Shown here: positions 52,187-60,560 of the stretch, piece by piece
Layout: each line of letters opens with the position of its first letter
How positions within the stretch are numbered: position 1 is the first letter of the stretch
Assembly: GCF_903645295.1 (NCBI RefSeq)
Contig: NZ_CAHJXM010000003.1
Location: 823,682-887,681 of the forward strand
Source of the DNA: Bacillus sp. Marseille-Q1617
GTDB taxonomy: Bacteria > Bacillota > Bacilli > Bacillales > Bacillaceae_B
Direction of reading: 5' to 3'
DNA length: 64,000 bases
Position numbers and translations under genes: made by a program
The notes under the pieces: generated by a model
Told to the model about the DNA's origin: nothing
Seen by the model: only the letters and a program-made list of their open reading frames with translations
Database searches by the model: none

Positions 52187-53371
52187 ATGAACATACAATA
52201 TATTAAGGAAAAAAGAGAGAGACTTGGCCTTACTCAAAAAGAATTTTCAGATGCTTTGGGATTAGGAAGAAATGGAGACAGAACTTTAAGAAGATGGGAG
52301 AATGGTGAATCAGTTCCATCGCCACTTGAATACAAAATCATTATGGGTTTTCCAGAACAACCACCTTTCTCTTCTCCGGAAAATCCCCGTTTTACAATGA
52401 TTGATCTCTTTGCTGGTATCGGGGGTATTAGACTGGCATTTCAAAAACATGGAGGACTTTCTGTTTTTGCTTCTGAATGGGACAAGTTTGCTGCTAAAAC
52501 GTATAAAATGAACTATGGAGAAGAACCCACAGGGGATATTACTCAGGTTCCGATAAGTCAGATTCCTGAACACAATATTCTCCTTGGGGGATTCCCTTGC
52601 CAGCCTTTTTCTCAAGCCGGTTTGAAAAAAGGATTCGAAGATACAAGAGGCACACTCTTCTTTGATATTGCTCGTATTCTAAAAGAACGAAAACCCCAAG
52701 CATTTTTATTAGAAAATGTAAAACAATTGAGGGGACATAATAAAGGGAAAACCCTTGAAACTATACTCAGAGTATTAAGAGAAGATTTAGACTACACGGT
52801 TGAAGTAGAAGTTCTAAGAGCTGCTGACTTTGGAGTGCCTCAGAATAGAGAACGTGTTTATATTGTTGGTTTCTATAACCCCTTAGGCGGGAAGACTATA
52901 CCTTTTTCGTTTCCAGAACCTACTTATGAACCTACTAGGGTCGGGGATATTCTTGAGGATGAAGTAGATGAAAAATATACTATTTCGGATAGACTATATC
53001 AAGGACATCTTAGACGAAAAGAAGAACATAAAAAGAAAGGAAATGGGTTTGGTTTTTCCTTATTTAATACTGAAAGCAAATATACAAATACAATAAGTGC
53101 TCGATATTATAAAGATGGAAGTGAAATATTAATTGATCAAGGGCCTAATAAAAATCCAAGAAAATTAACACCTAGAGAATGTGCCCGTTTACAAGGGTTT
53201 CCTAAAGACTTTGTAATACCTGTTTCTGATACGCAAGCATACCGCCAGTTTGGAAATTCTGTATCAGTACCGGTAGTTGAAGCAATAGCTAAAAATATGA
53301 TAGAAGCAATTGAAAAAAGTGTAGGATTTCAATATTCTACTATTTCCGAAATAGAGCCAGTTACACTATAA
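52187..53371 (+). CDS. drmMII: HTH-fused C5-cytosine DNA methyltransferase (DrmMII-like)
   Basis: 394 residues. The N-terminal 60 residues are an XRE helix-turn-helix (IKEKRERLGLTQKEFSDALG, RTLRRWENGESVPSP). The rest is a complete Dcm-type enzyme: motif I MIDLFAGIGGIRLAFQ, motif IV GGFPCQPFSQAG with catalytic C138, motif VI ENVKQL, motif VIII QNRERVYIVGF, and motifs IX-X RECARLQGFPKDF and YRQFGNSVSVPVVEAI. In class 2 DISARM the methylase marks host DNA at CCWGG; the same target is plausible here but not shown. Its own promoter separates it from the operon, allowing self-marking before the attack genes act. A terminator follows. Confidence 0.88.
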   Translation: MNIQYIKEKRERLGLTQKEFSDALGLGRNGDRTLRRWENGESVPSPLEYKIIMGFPEQPPFSSPENPRFTMIDLFAGIGGIRLAFQKHGGLSVFASEWDKFAAKTYKMNYGEEPTGDITQVPISQIPEHNILLGGFPCQPFSQAGLKKGFEDTRGTLFFDIARILKERKPQAFLLENVKQLRGHNKGKTLETILRVLREDLDYTVEVEVLRAADFGVPQNRERVYIVGFYNPLGGKTIPFSFPEPTYEPTRVGDILEDEVDEKYTISDRLYQGHLRRKEEHKKKGNGFGFSLFNTESKYTNTISARYYKDGSEILIDQGPNKNPRKLTPRECARLQGFPKDFVIPVSDTQAYRQFGNSVSVPVVEAIAKNMIEAIEKSVGFQYSTISEIEPVTL

Positions 53372-53376
53372 TAGTT

Positions 53377-53413
53377 AAAGGAGAATCAGCATAAACTTGA
53401 TTCTCCTTTATTT
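53377..53413 (+). terminator. terminator after the methyltransferase
   Basis: AAAGGAGAATCA / TGATTCTCCTTT 12-bp stem with a 9-base loop, then ATTTAG. Confidence 0.75.
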
Positions 53414-53512
53414 AGTAATAATGCTAAGTATTTATATTTATTAGGATTATATAACTGCGTATATATTCTGGTTTTTTATTTCATGAAGGAAATGCCATTC
53501 TGAAACCGTATT

Positions 53513-54577
53513 CTAAGAGTTATTGCATTCACGGTAATTAGAACAACCCATGAAATACCCGTATTTACCTTTTTTTACTATTTTATCATGATTACATTTT
53601 GGACATTTTTTTAGGGGTATCCAAGAGGTATCCACCTCATTAGCAACAGGAAAAATTGTTGACTTAAATTTTTTTGCTTCAATGGACCTGAATTTAACAA
53701 ATTTATTCCCATCAATACTAGTTTCTTGTGGTGCTATTGATACTGTACCATTTAGTTCGTCCTTATCTAAACGTATATTTTCCCAGTGGAAATTTGATTT
53801 GAGCTTTTGTGAGGTAAGGAGTTCAAATATACCAATTTCTTTGTTGTGGCTTGGGTTTTGAGCAATATAGTGATGAATATTAATCTCAAATTTAATTAAC
53901 CATTGAAATAGGTTTGATTGCCCTTTATTAATGCCATATTCCCCTTTTCTATCTGGGTACTTGTACTTTATTTCGAATGCTACTAAACCATCTGAAAAGT
54001 TCATAAGGCTATCTATGTTGATAATGGAGCCTTCAAAGTGTACAGTTAAAAAATAATTTGCAAAATATCTTTGAAGAGCAACTTCTTTTAATATGTCATG
54101 TCTTTCAAAATAGGCTATGGCTCTATACTGAGAGAAGGGATCTCTAGTCTCAGCTTGAGCTATGTGAACACTATTTTTGGGTATTAACTGGTTTTTTGAT
54201 AGAAAAGCAGATTCATGTATATAATCTTTATTATTAATAGGCTGACGTAGGATATTCTCATTGATCTCTAAGAAATATAGACTATTGTTATACAGTATTA
54301 CATGATAGACAACTATCTGTTTAATAAATAATGTTTTGTAAATATTTATATCATTAGCAGAGGGAGGCGTATCTGTTACATGAAAAAGAATATAATCTGA
54401 ACTTTTCATTGTATTATTAATTGCCCACCACCCTGTACTTATCCAAGTTTCCCACCTTTGTGTTAATATAACATCCCTCATAAATAAATCTTCAACAACT
54501 AAACCTTCTAAAAGTTTATGTTTATCACGTTTTAAAAAATTTTTAAGTTGCTCTGCATCATTAAAATCAAGCATCAT
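53513..54577 (-). CDS. zinc-ribbon protein with possible PD-(D/E)XK nuclease core
   Basis: 354 residues, TTGGAGGAT before ATG 54577. The C-terminus (about 322-354) is a topoisomerase-type zinc ribbon: CPKCNHDKIVKKGKYGYFMG then CSNYREC. In the middle, IINIDSLMNFSDGLVAFEIKYKYPDR has a D-x(n)-E-x-K pattern of a PD-(D/E)XK nuclease (VAFEIKYKYP). The N-terminal 150 residues resemble nothing I know. It has no HKD motif, so it is not a DrmC-type phospholipase-D nuclease, but its position right after the DISARM-like genes makes it a candidate effector or an independent defence gene. Transcribed toward the methyltransferase. Confidence 0.6.
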   Translation of the reverse strand: MMLDFNDAEQLKNFLKRDKHKLLEGLVVEDLFMRDVILTQRWETWISTGWWAINNTMKSSDYILFHVTDTPPSANDINIYKTLFIKQIVVYHVILYNNSLYFLEINENILRQPINNKDYIHESAFLSKNQLIPKNSVHIAQAETRDPFSQYRAIAYFERHDILKEVALQRYFANYFLTVHFEGSIINIDSLMNFSDGLVAFEIKYKYPDRKGEYGINKGQSNLFQWLIKFEINIHHYIAQNPSHNKEIGIFELLTSQKLKSNFHWENIRLDKDELNGTVSIAPQETSIDGNKFVKFRSIEAKKFKSTIFPVANEVDTSWIPLKKCPKCNHDKIVKKGKYGYFMGCSNYRECNNS

Positions 54578-54679
54578 AATAATCCTCCAAATCTATAAAA
54601 ATATAGAGCTTCATTCTAACTTTACAATATCGATAAGAACAAAACTAGAATTATTTGGAAGACAGTATGATTTTTTGAT

Positions 54680-54982
54680 TTATTTATATCTATAATCACG
54701 CATCAAAAATTCGACTCGGAAATTTTCCATTCTGGATAATTCATTAATTATTTTCAGGTCAAATTCGTCTGCAATATTATGGTCAACAACAAAAATGTCA
54801 AAGTTCATAAATGGTGAATTAAGGAAGTTGTCTAACTGACTTCTATCATTATTATTGTCCACGATAACATTAATAATTTTATACTTAACTTTTAAATTAG
54901 CAATGTAAATATCAGCACTATTCAATAAATCATCTATACTCTCAGTTTTATTTTGTCTAAGGTAAATCACTGCAAGTTCCAA
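54680..54982 (-). CDS. degenerate serine-recombinase-like small protein
   Basis: About 100 residues from TTG 54982. The pattern AVIYLRQN...YKIINVIVDNNNDRSQLDNFLN...MNFDIFVVDH...IINELSRMENFRVEFLM follows a resolvase N-terminal domain (AVIYARVS...L..L...FDVVLV...L...GVEF). The catalytic serine position in Y-x-R-x-S reads YLRQN, so recombination activity should be absent. A structural or regulatory role, or decay of a mobile-element gene, are both possible. Upstream of the opposite-strand Zn-ribbon gene. Confidence 0.45.
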   Translation of the reverse strand: MELAVIYLRQNKTESIDDLLNSADIYIANLKVKYKIINVIVDNNNDRSQLDNFLNSPFMNFDIFVVDHNIADEFDLKIINELSRMENFRVEFLMRDYRYK

Positions 54983-55123
54983 CTATCACGACACCACACT
55001 AAATTCAGAATATAGTAGCTTTAACTTTGTTAAATTATAGCTAATATTAATCGTTTATTAAAGGATGAAGAGATTTTCAGCAGGAATTTCTTTTAAAAAG
55101 TAATATATCGTGCTGAAAGGAAC

Positions 55124-55411
55124 TTGAAAAAGGTTTATAATGGAAATAATCTAAGTTTTATTATCTTATTGGGGGAAACGTTTGTGCTGAGAAATTTAAA
55201 TGAATTAGCGGTTACATCAAAGGAGCATTATCAGAATACTTTTATTAATGAAGAATTTAAATTAAACAGAGATTTTAAAGAAAGATTTTCACAAGTTTTG
55301 GAAGAGAAAAGATATACTATACAATTTTTGATTATTCTGCAGAAATTACCTCTAGCTCTAATAAGAAAATATTCTGTCCAAATCAGTGGTTCTATATTGC
55401 TACATTTGTAG
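55124..55411 (+). pseudogene. mcrB: 5' part of mcrB, separated from the rest by a frameshift
   Basis: TTG 55124 (AAAGGAAC upstream) or GTG 55183 (GGGGGAAA upstream) opens a frame reading LRNLNELAVTSKEHYQNTFI and EEFKLNRDFKERFSQVLEEK. Its true continuation is in the frame of the next entry: from about 55321 that frame reads TIFDYSAEITSSSNKKIFCP, then NQWFYIATFVVEFVSELIKY, running straight into the AAA+ gene. One lost base, most simply in the T-run at 55325-55329, explains the break. The tail of this ORF (IQFLIILQKLPLALIRKYSV) is then out-of-frame noise. Confidence 0.7.
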
Positions 55412-55446
55412 TAGAATTCGTATCAGAACTAATAAAATATAGAAAT

Positions 55447-56814
55447 GTGCTAGATAGTATAGCTGATTCAGAGGTAGCTGGTATAAGCCGTATACAATTT
55501 TCAGAAAAAGTGAAAAACCTGAAAGATAAAGATATTGAAGAATACGCACCTGAAATAAAGGAAGCTATAGAAGATTATTTTTCTGAGAATCAAAATGATT
55601 CTATCTATATGTGCAAATTTTTGACGGAGTATTCTTGGTGGTTTGGCAGTAAAACCATTAACAGAAATGATTATTATGTTTCACCAACACTAAATTTACT
55701 TGGATTAGTTAATGTCAGTCAGTCATATGTAGCTGATATAGCATATTTTTTAGCTTCTGACAGGCAGCTTACAGAATATGCTCACAATTTTCGTGAACAA
55801 ATTCAGGAATCTAGTAACCAAATGGATTCTCCTGCGGAGAATTTAATCGTATATGGTGCACCTGGGACTGGGAAAAGTAAGTACTTAGAAGATAATTTCT
55901 CTAATTTAACGAGAGTAGTTTTTCACTCAGAATATTCTTATTATGACTTTGTAGGAAGTTATAAACCTACTCCACTATATAAGCAAACAGAAAATAATAT
56001 ATTCAGTATAAGTGGAGAGGAATTTGAATTTGGGGAGCCATCCATTGATTATCAATTCAGGCCTGGCCCATTTATTAATGTATTAATAAATGCTGTACGT
56101 AGATCAGAGGTTAAATATACCCTGCTAATAGAGGAATTAAATAGGGCTAATGCACCAGCAGTATTCGGAGATATATTTCAATTGCTTGATAGAAAGACTG
56201 ATGGAAGTAGCCACTATAAAATTAATCCGAGTGATGAGCTTAGGAATTACTTGATGTCTTTAGATGATGTTAGGCATTATTTTCAAAATGGGTTATTCAT
56301 ACCTAGAAATATGAACATAGTAGCTACTATGAATAGTGCAGATCAAGGAGTTTTTGTACTTGATTCAGCATTCAAGAGACGCTGGAAATTTAAGTACATG
56401 TCTATTAAGGAGAATGGATTTGTTCATGAAAATAGTTTAATAAATTATGGGGGAGAAGTTTTTAAGTGGAGACTTATCCTTAGTGCAATAAATGGAAGAC
56501 TTAAGAATTTAGGAGTTAATGAAGATCGTTTAATTGGACCATATTTTATTAGTCCAGAAGAAATAGGAGATAGCACAAGTTTTGCATCAAAGTTATTAAT
56601 ATACCTATGGGATGATGTTTTAAGAATGAGGAGGGAGAAATTTTTCGATTCAGGAATTAAAACGTATTCTGAATTAATATCGGGATTTGCGGCAGGTATA
56701 GATGTAATAAATATTAAAAATGATATATATGAGTTAATAGCACAAGAAGAGTCAGTAGACACCGCCTTTGAACAACAAGAAGATTTAGCGGAAGAGCATG
56801 AGGATGAATTATAA
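55447..56814 (+). CDS. mcrB: McrB-type AAA+ GTPase, 5-methylcytosine restriction (N-terminus cut by frameshift)
   Basis: 455 codons from GTG 55447; this is not the natural start (see frameshift entry). McrB motor: Walker A VYGAPGTGKSKYLE (K143 here), LIEELNRANAPAVFGDIFQL as Walker B, and the McrB hallmark ATMNSADQGVFVLDSAFKRRWKF. McrB hydrolyses GTP, binds R-mC DNA through its N-terminal domain and drives McrC cleavage. If the frameshift is real, the DNA-recognition part is lost or made separately, and the system may be dead or altered. No ribosome binding site precedes 55447. Overlaps mcrC by 17 bases. Confidence 0.85.
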   Translation: MLDSIADSEVAGISRIQFSEKVKNLKDKDIEEYAPEIKEAIEDYFSENQNDSIYMCKFLTEYSWWFGSKTINRNDYYVSPTLNLLGLVNVSQSYVADIAYFLASDRQLTEYAHNFREQIQESSNQMDSPAENLIVYGAPGTGKSKYLEDNFSNLTRVVFHSEYSYYDFVGSYKPTPLYKQTENNIFSISGEEFEFGEPSIDYQFRPGPFINVLINAVRRSEVKYTLLIEELNRANAPAVFGDIFQLLDRKTDGSSHYKINPSDELRNYLMSLDDVRHYFQNGLFIPRNMNIVATMNSADQGVFVLDSAFKRRWKFKYMSIKENGFVHENSLINYGGEVFKWRLILSAINGRLKNLGVNEDRLIGPYFISPEEIGDSTSFASKLLIYLWDDVLRMRREKFFDSGIKTYSELISGFAAGIDVINIKNDIYELIAQEESVDTAFEQQEDLAEEHEDEL

Positions 56815-58147
56815 GGCAGATATATGGTGGGATGAACGAGTGAACCGGCGACTAGTATATACTACTATAATAGAGCATGTTAACTATCAAAAAGATGAGT
56901 ACCCTGATGAGCTAATAATACAGCTAATAAATAAAGGAATTTGTAAGCTCAATAAGGATAAAATAAAATTTATTGCAACTGGTATTTTAATTTATAAAAA
57001 TAAGTTTATTACTATCTTCCCTAAATCATATAATTTACCTCAGCATGAAAGAAATATTTTGGAGCATATTCAACTACTATTTGAGGTCTTATTAAAATAT
57101 AGGGAAGTGGCTAATATTAGTGCAGAGGAAATGGATTTATTAGGTGGTAAAGCTGGAGAACAAAATGAAAATATATACACTTCATATCTCCTTATCCAAG
57201 ATTTCATAGATAATGGCTATCTAATGAAAGAGATTAAGGAAAAATCTTTATCTCAGTCAGGAAAAATTGATTGGTCTGCAACAATAAATAAAATGCAGCC
57301 TATTTTCTCAGGTCATTCTGTTATTTATCCTGAACCTATCTCACGAAGATCAATCATTGATCGTCAAAATCGACTATATTTATTACATAAATATTGTGTT
57401 TATAAAAGTGTTGAAAAGTACGGATGGTTGCTTGGAATGACGTGGGAACAGACTAATTTAGATGAAACTGTATTAGATTCTGACATTCGCTATTGGATCA
57501 ACTTCTTAACAACTGAACTAAATAGCACCTTTGTAGAAAGAGAAATAATTGTAATAAAAATGATGATTGATTTCTTATCAGGGATAGAAGAGCAGGATAG
57601 TGATGAGAAGCTTGAAACATTAATAACACCCTTTTTCCAAAATGTTTGGGAGTATATATGCAGTATTAATTTTAATAATCAATACAGAGAACTTAAAAGT
57701 ATTATACCAAAGCTTACTTGGGAAATTGAAAGCAATGCAGTTGTGCAAAATCAAAGACCGGATATTATGGTACTTAAAGAAAAACAAATGTATATACTCG
57801 ATGCAAAATACTATGATATTGGTACAAATTTGCCAGGGTGGCCTGATGTTGTAAAGCAGTTATTCTATGCATCTACAATTTTTAATAACATTAAATCGAA
57901 TAAATATAAGATTTCTAATGGAAAATTAAAAAAAGAGTTAAAAAGGTTAGAAAAGGTAAAGAATATATTTCTTTTCCCTTCAGGTGAAATTGATCCGATA
58001 AAATATGTTGGTAAAGTTAATGTTGAAAATAATAATGACTTTGAAGATATTGTGGCATATAAAGTAAATACATTTTTAGCAATGAAATGTTTTTTAGGAA
58101 AGGAGAAGTATAATTACGTTAATCAGTTATCTTTAAAAAACCAATAA
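56798..58147 (+). CDS. mcrC: McrC nuclease subunit
   Basis: 449 residues, start ATG 56798 or 56804 inside the mcrB end. N-terminal domain contains KFIATGILIYKNKFITIFPK and helical FEVLLKYREVANISAEEMDL. The middle has PISRRSIIDRQNRLYLLHKY. The C-terminal nuclease is PD-(D/E)XK: QNQRPDIMVLKEK (D322) and YILDAKYYD (D335-A-K337), then WPDVVKQLFYAST. Together with McrB it would cut DNA between modified cytosine sites. Intact reading frame. Confidence 0.85.
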   Translation: MRMNYKADIWWDERVNRRLVYTTIIEHVNYQKDEYPDELIIQLINKGICKLNKDKIKFIATGILIYKNKFITIFPKSYNLPQHERNILEHIQLLFEVLLKYREVANISAEEMDLLGGKAGEQNENIYTSYLLIQDFIDNGYLMKEIKEKSLSQSGKIDWSATINKMQPIFSGHSVIYPEPISRRSIIDRQNRLYLLHKYCVYKSVEKYGWLLGMTWEQTNLDETVLDSDIRYWINFLTTELNSTFVEREIIVIKMMIDFLSGIEEQDSDEKLETLITPFFQNVWEYICSINFNNQYRELKSIIPKLTWEIESNAVVQNQRPDIMVLKEKQMYILDAKYYDIGTNLPGWPDVVKQLFYASTIFNNIKSNKYKISNGKLKKELKRLEKVKNIFLFPSGEIDPIKYVGKVNVENNNDFEDIVAYKVNTFLAMKCFLGKEKYNYVNQLSLKNQ

Positions 58148-58743
58148 TCAATGTAAAATGAATTTGGCCGTCAATCCACCTTGGCCAAGTCCCCCCTCCC
58201 ACTTCTGTCATCTACAGACCCCTCTCATACAATGGTGCGAAACTATTATATAAAGAGGGGTTTTTTGTGGTTGATAATCATCTTATCCTTAGGCTGTACA
58301 CCTAGGTTTTAAGTCAAAGGCGTTATATATCGGTGTTTAACCCCCAGTATGGGAAAAGGTTATCTTAAAGGGGTTATATGCTCGAAAAAAGATTACCCTG
58401 ATACGTTAGAGAAGCGTTTGTGAAGTGGATGGTGGAGCGGCTTGCTCATAAGATTGCGGATCTTGCTGCGAAGGTAAGTAGTCAATCAATCATGTTGATA
58501 TGAGCGGAAAGTAGATGAAGAATTATTGCTAAAAGTCAAACAGAAGCAAGTTAGCTTGAAGGCTTCGCTACATCCTTCACTGTTTTTTTGTAAAGTTCAC
58601 CTTATTTTATACGTGTCCCAATAACCAACCTTACTGAACTACTATGCTTGTCATAGTTCAACCCACACTGCTGATCCCTTTCAAGAGGTTATATTTAAAT
58701 ACTAATTATTAGTTAGCTTGAATTTTTTAGAGGGGGAAGATTT
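58148..58743. other. intergenic region with a terminator and no clear gene
   Basis: About 600 bases. After the terminator at 58219-58266 the sequence shows short gene-like patches (for example codons reading VKWMVERLAHKIADLAAKVS near 58420-58480), which may be scraps of a lost gene. No start signal or long frame. Confidence 0.4.
58219..58266 (+). terminator. terminator downstream of mcrC
   Basis: CCCCTCT ... AGAGGGG with a long AT-rich loop, followed by TTTTTT. Confidence 0.65.
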
Positions 58744-59865
58744 TTGCTATCAGTAAACATAGATAATAAAAAAGTCACTATAAATCCTAGACTAACCGTG
58801 AATGTCTTTACTAATTATCAAAAAAAGAGATATGAAATAAGAAATATTTCTGTAGCAGAAGAAAGATTTAAAATGATTTCCTATTTATTAGTAAGAGAAA
58901 CTAGCGGGGAACTCATTTCTTATAATAAATATAGGAGAATAACTAAAGGTGAATTAATCTATATTGCTGAAGACTTATTAAATAAAGAAGAGAAATTATT
59001 GAAAGAGTTTCAACAGCTTAGTAAAGAAAATCCTTTTTTGCAAAATGTTAATGATGCAGTAGATATCCTATTTGAGGATTTTGTAAAAAAGATTTCTGAA
59101 ACTATGAGTTCCTTGGCGGAAAATATTCGAGATATTTATAAGCCTATCGAATTTGAGAAAATTAGGGAAACAGTTAATATTATTCAAAGCGGATTAAGTA
59201 GTGCAGCAGAATTAATTAGAGATTCCTTCCCAAAAGAGCTACTGGATTCAATAAAGGAATATGCAGAGGAAACAAAGGATACTCTATTAAAAGCTAGAAT
59301 TTCATTACTTGAAAATGGCTGGATAAATGTATTAACAATGGGAGATGAAACTTTAATAGGCTTAATTATTGAGGTTGAGGAAAATGAAACACCTGATATA
59401 GATGATGAAATAAATGATTTTATGATTAGGTTTATAGATGAAGAAAAGATCAATTTCATACTACTATCTTGGGAAGGGAAGGAATGGTTAAAAAAGAGGA
59501 GAGAAATTTTAAAAAGTACTATCAATGCACATCTTCGGAAAGAATATGTATTATCTGTCCCAATTCTATTAGCCCAGTTTGAAGGTATAGTCAGGGATGT
59601 GATTCCACATAATCATCAGAAAAAAAAACTTACAAATTTTCATATAAGAAAATATTTAAAGAAACTCCACGATGAAAAAGGTGGAATTGATCTTTCAAAT
59701 GTCTTTGATAAGTTTTTAGAGGAAAATATTCATAGTAGTTTTACTACAGGTGAGCCTTTGAACTCCAATTTAAGTAGAAATGCCATCCTACATGGAGAAG
59801 ATACGAAATATGGAAGTGAAATCAACTCATTAAAATTGATATGTCTTTTGATTATGTACAATTAA
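58744..59865 (+). CDS. defence-island protein with C-terminal HEPN-like R-x4-H motif
   Basis: 373 residues from TTG 58744, AGAGGGGGAAG upstream. The N-terminal 60 residues are beta-type (NKKVTINPRLTVNVFTNYQK), followed by long amphipathic helices (KISETMSSLAENIRDIYKPI). The C-terminal domain (about 250-373) is helical and contains LPILLAQFEGIV-like and NSNLSRNAILHGEDTKYGSE, where R345-N-A-I-L-H350 forms the R-x4-6-H motif of HEPN ribonucleases. HEPN proteins in such islands often act in abortive infection or as toxins. No antitoxin partner is evident. AT-rich like the rest of the island; strong terminator after it. Confidence 0.6.
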   Translation: MLSVNIDNKKVTINPRLTVNVFTNYQKKRYEIRNISVAEERFKMISYLLVRETSGELISYNKYRRITKGELIYIAEDLLNKEEKLLKEFQQLSKENPFLQNVNDAVDILFEDFVKKISETMSSLAENIRDIYKPIEFEKIRETVNIIQSGLSSAAELIRDSFPKELLDSIKEYAEETKDTLLKARISLLENGWINVLTMGDETLIGLIIEVEENETPDIDDEINDFMIRFIDEEKINFILLSWEGKEWLKKRREILKSTINAHLRKEYVLSVPILLAQFEGIVRDVIPHNHQKKKLTNFHIRKYLKKLHDEKGGIDLSNVFDKFLEENIHSSFTTGEPLNSNLSRNAILHGEDTKYGSEINSLKLICLLIMYN

Positions 59866-60012
59866 TATTGACTAAGAATTATAATCTTAATTAAATGAAG
59901 GTTCTTTTCTCTGTTCATTACCACTGAAGCTATTTTTTCAAATAGTTCCTGATTCCTAAAAAACTTAAGCCCACGTGTTCAGACACCATTACTTTATAAA
60001 TTTTACCCTCCT

Positions 60013-60047
60013 AAAAAACATTTGGACTCCATCCGAATGTTTTTTTA
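60013..60047 (+). terminator. rho-independent terminator
   Basis: AAAAAACATTTGGA / TCCGAATGTTTTTT stem with one mismatch and a 5-base loop, ending in a T-run; lies 150 bases after the HEPN-like gene. Confidence 0.75.
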
Positions 60048-60109
60048 TAAATAAATTTATCCAAAGGGTGTACATTTCATTCCCATCCCAAGGTAGAAAG
60101 TTGGAGTAA

Positions 60110-60560
60110 GGAATGTTGGATATGGAAAAGTTTTATCAGCCCGAAGATCTTCGCTTCTATGTGTGGGTTGTTGAATGTGACGTATCAATGTGAGGTTCAA
60201 GTTGGCGGATGCTTGGAGAGAGGCAGTATGTCCGCTCGATCCGGAAGCTGCGAAAGGATTCGTGGTTTTACAATGAGAAGAAGAGAGATGAGTATTCAAA
60301 TTTTCTAATTCAGCATTCAATTATGAGGTTGGAGCCGTGTGGTTGGATGAAGGTGTAGAAGAAAAGATGAGAATCATGTATAGAAAGGACCAGCAAACAG
60401 GTTTAAGAAAGTAGAGAAAAAAGAGATCTTAGAGAACAACAAAGACGCTGCTGATAAGGAGAGTGTGAAGGGGGCATGACGTTCGGGGAGTTAAAGAGAG
60501 CTGGTGAAGGTGATTCAGGAGCCTTACCCTTTCTTGAAGAGTTCTTCTCCATACCGTTCG
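60110..60560 (+). pseudogene. decayed copy of the phage replication genes found intact at 61446-62595
   Basis: Reading across several frames gives MEKFYQPEDLRFYVWVVE, GERQYVRSIRKLRKDSWFYN and EKKRDEYSNFLIQHSIMRLE, which line up with CHPEDVRIYLWILN, KKGQYVQSIGELQDKLMFYN and GKKKERFSSSRVQRSIKRLE of the protein at 61446. Further on, FGELKR and LVKVIQEPYPFLK (near 60487-60545) recall SEFKELMNLLHLAYPAKK of the helicase loader. Stops and shifts separate the pieces, so no product can be made. Confidence 0.6.

Noticed and set aside
53513..54577. Gene considered as drmC
   Set aside because: No HKD phospholipase-D motif; it has a zinc ribbon and a different possible nuclease core.
55300..55340. Programmed -1 frameshift in mcrB
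   Set aside because: No X-XXY-YYZ heptamer in the right phase and no obvious stimulatory structure; a lost base in the T-run is simpler.
60057..60320. 87-codon minus-strand frame near the decayed replication genes
   Set aside because: The plus strand aligns with the DnaD-like protein, so this frame is a chance opening.
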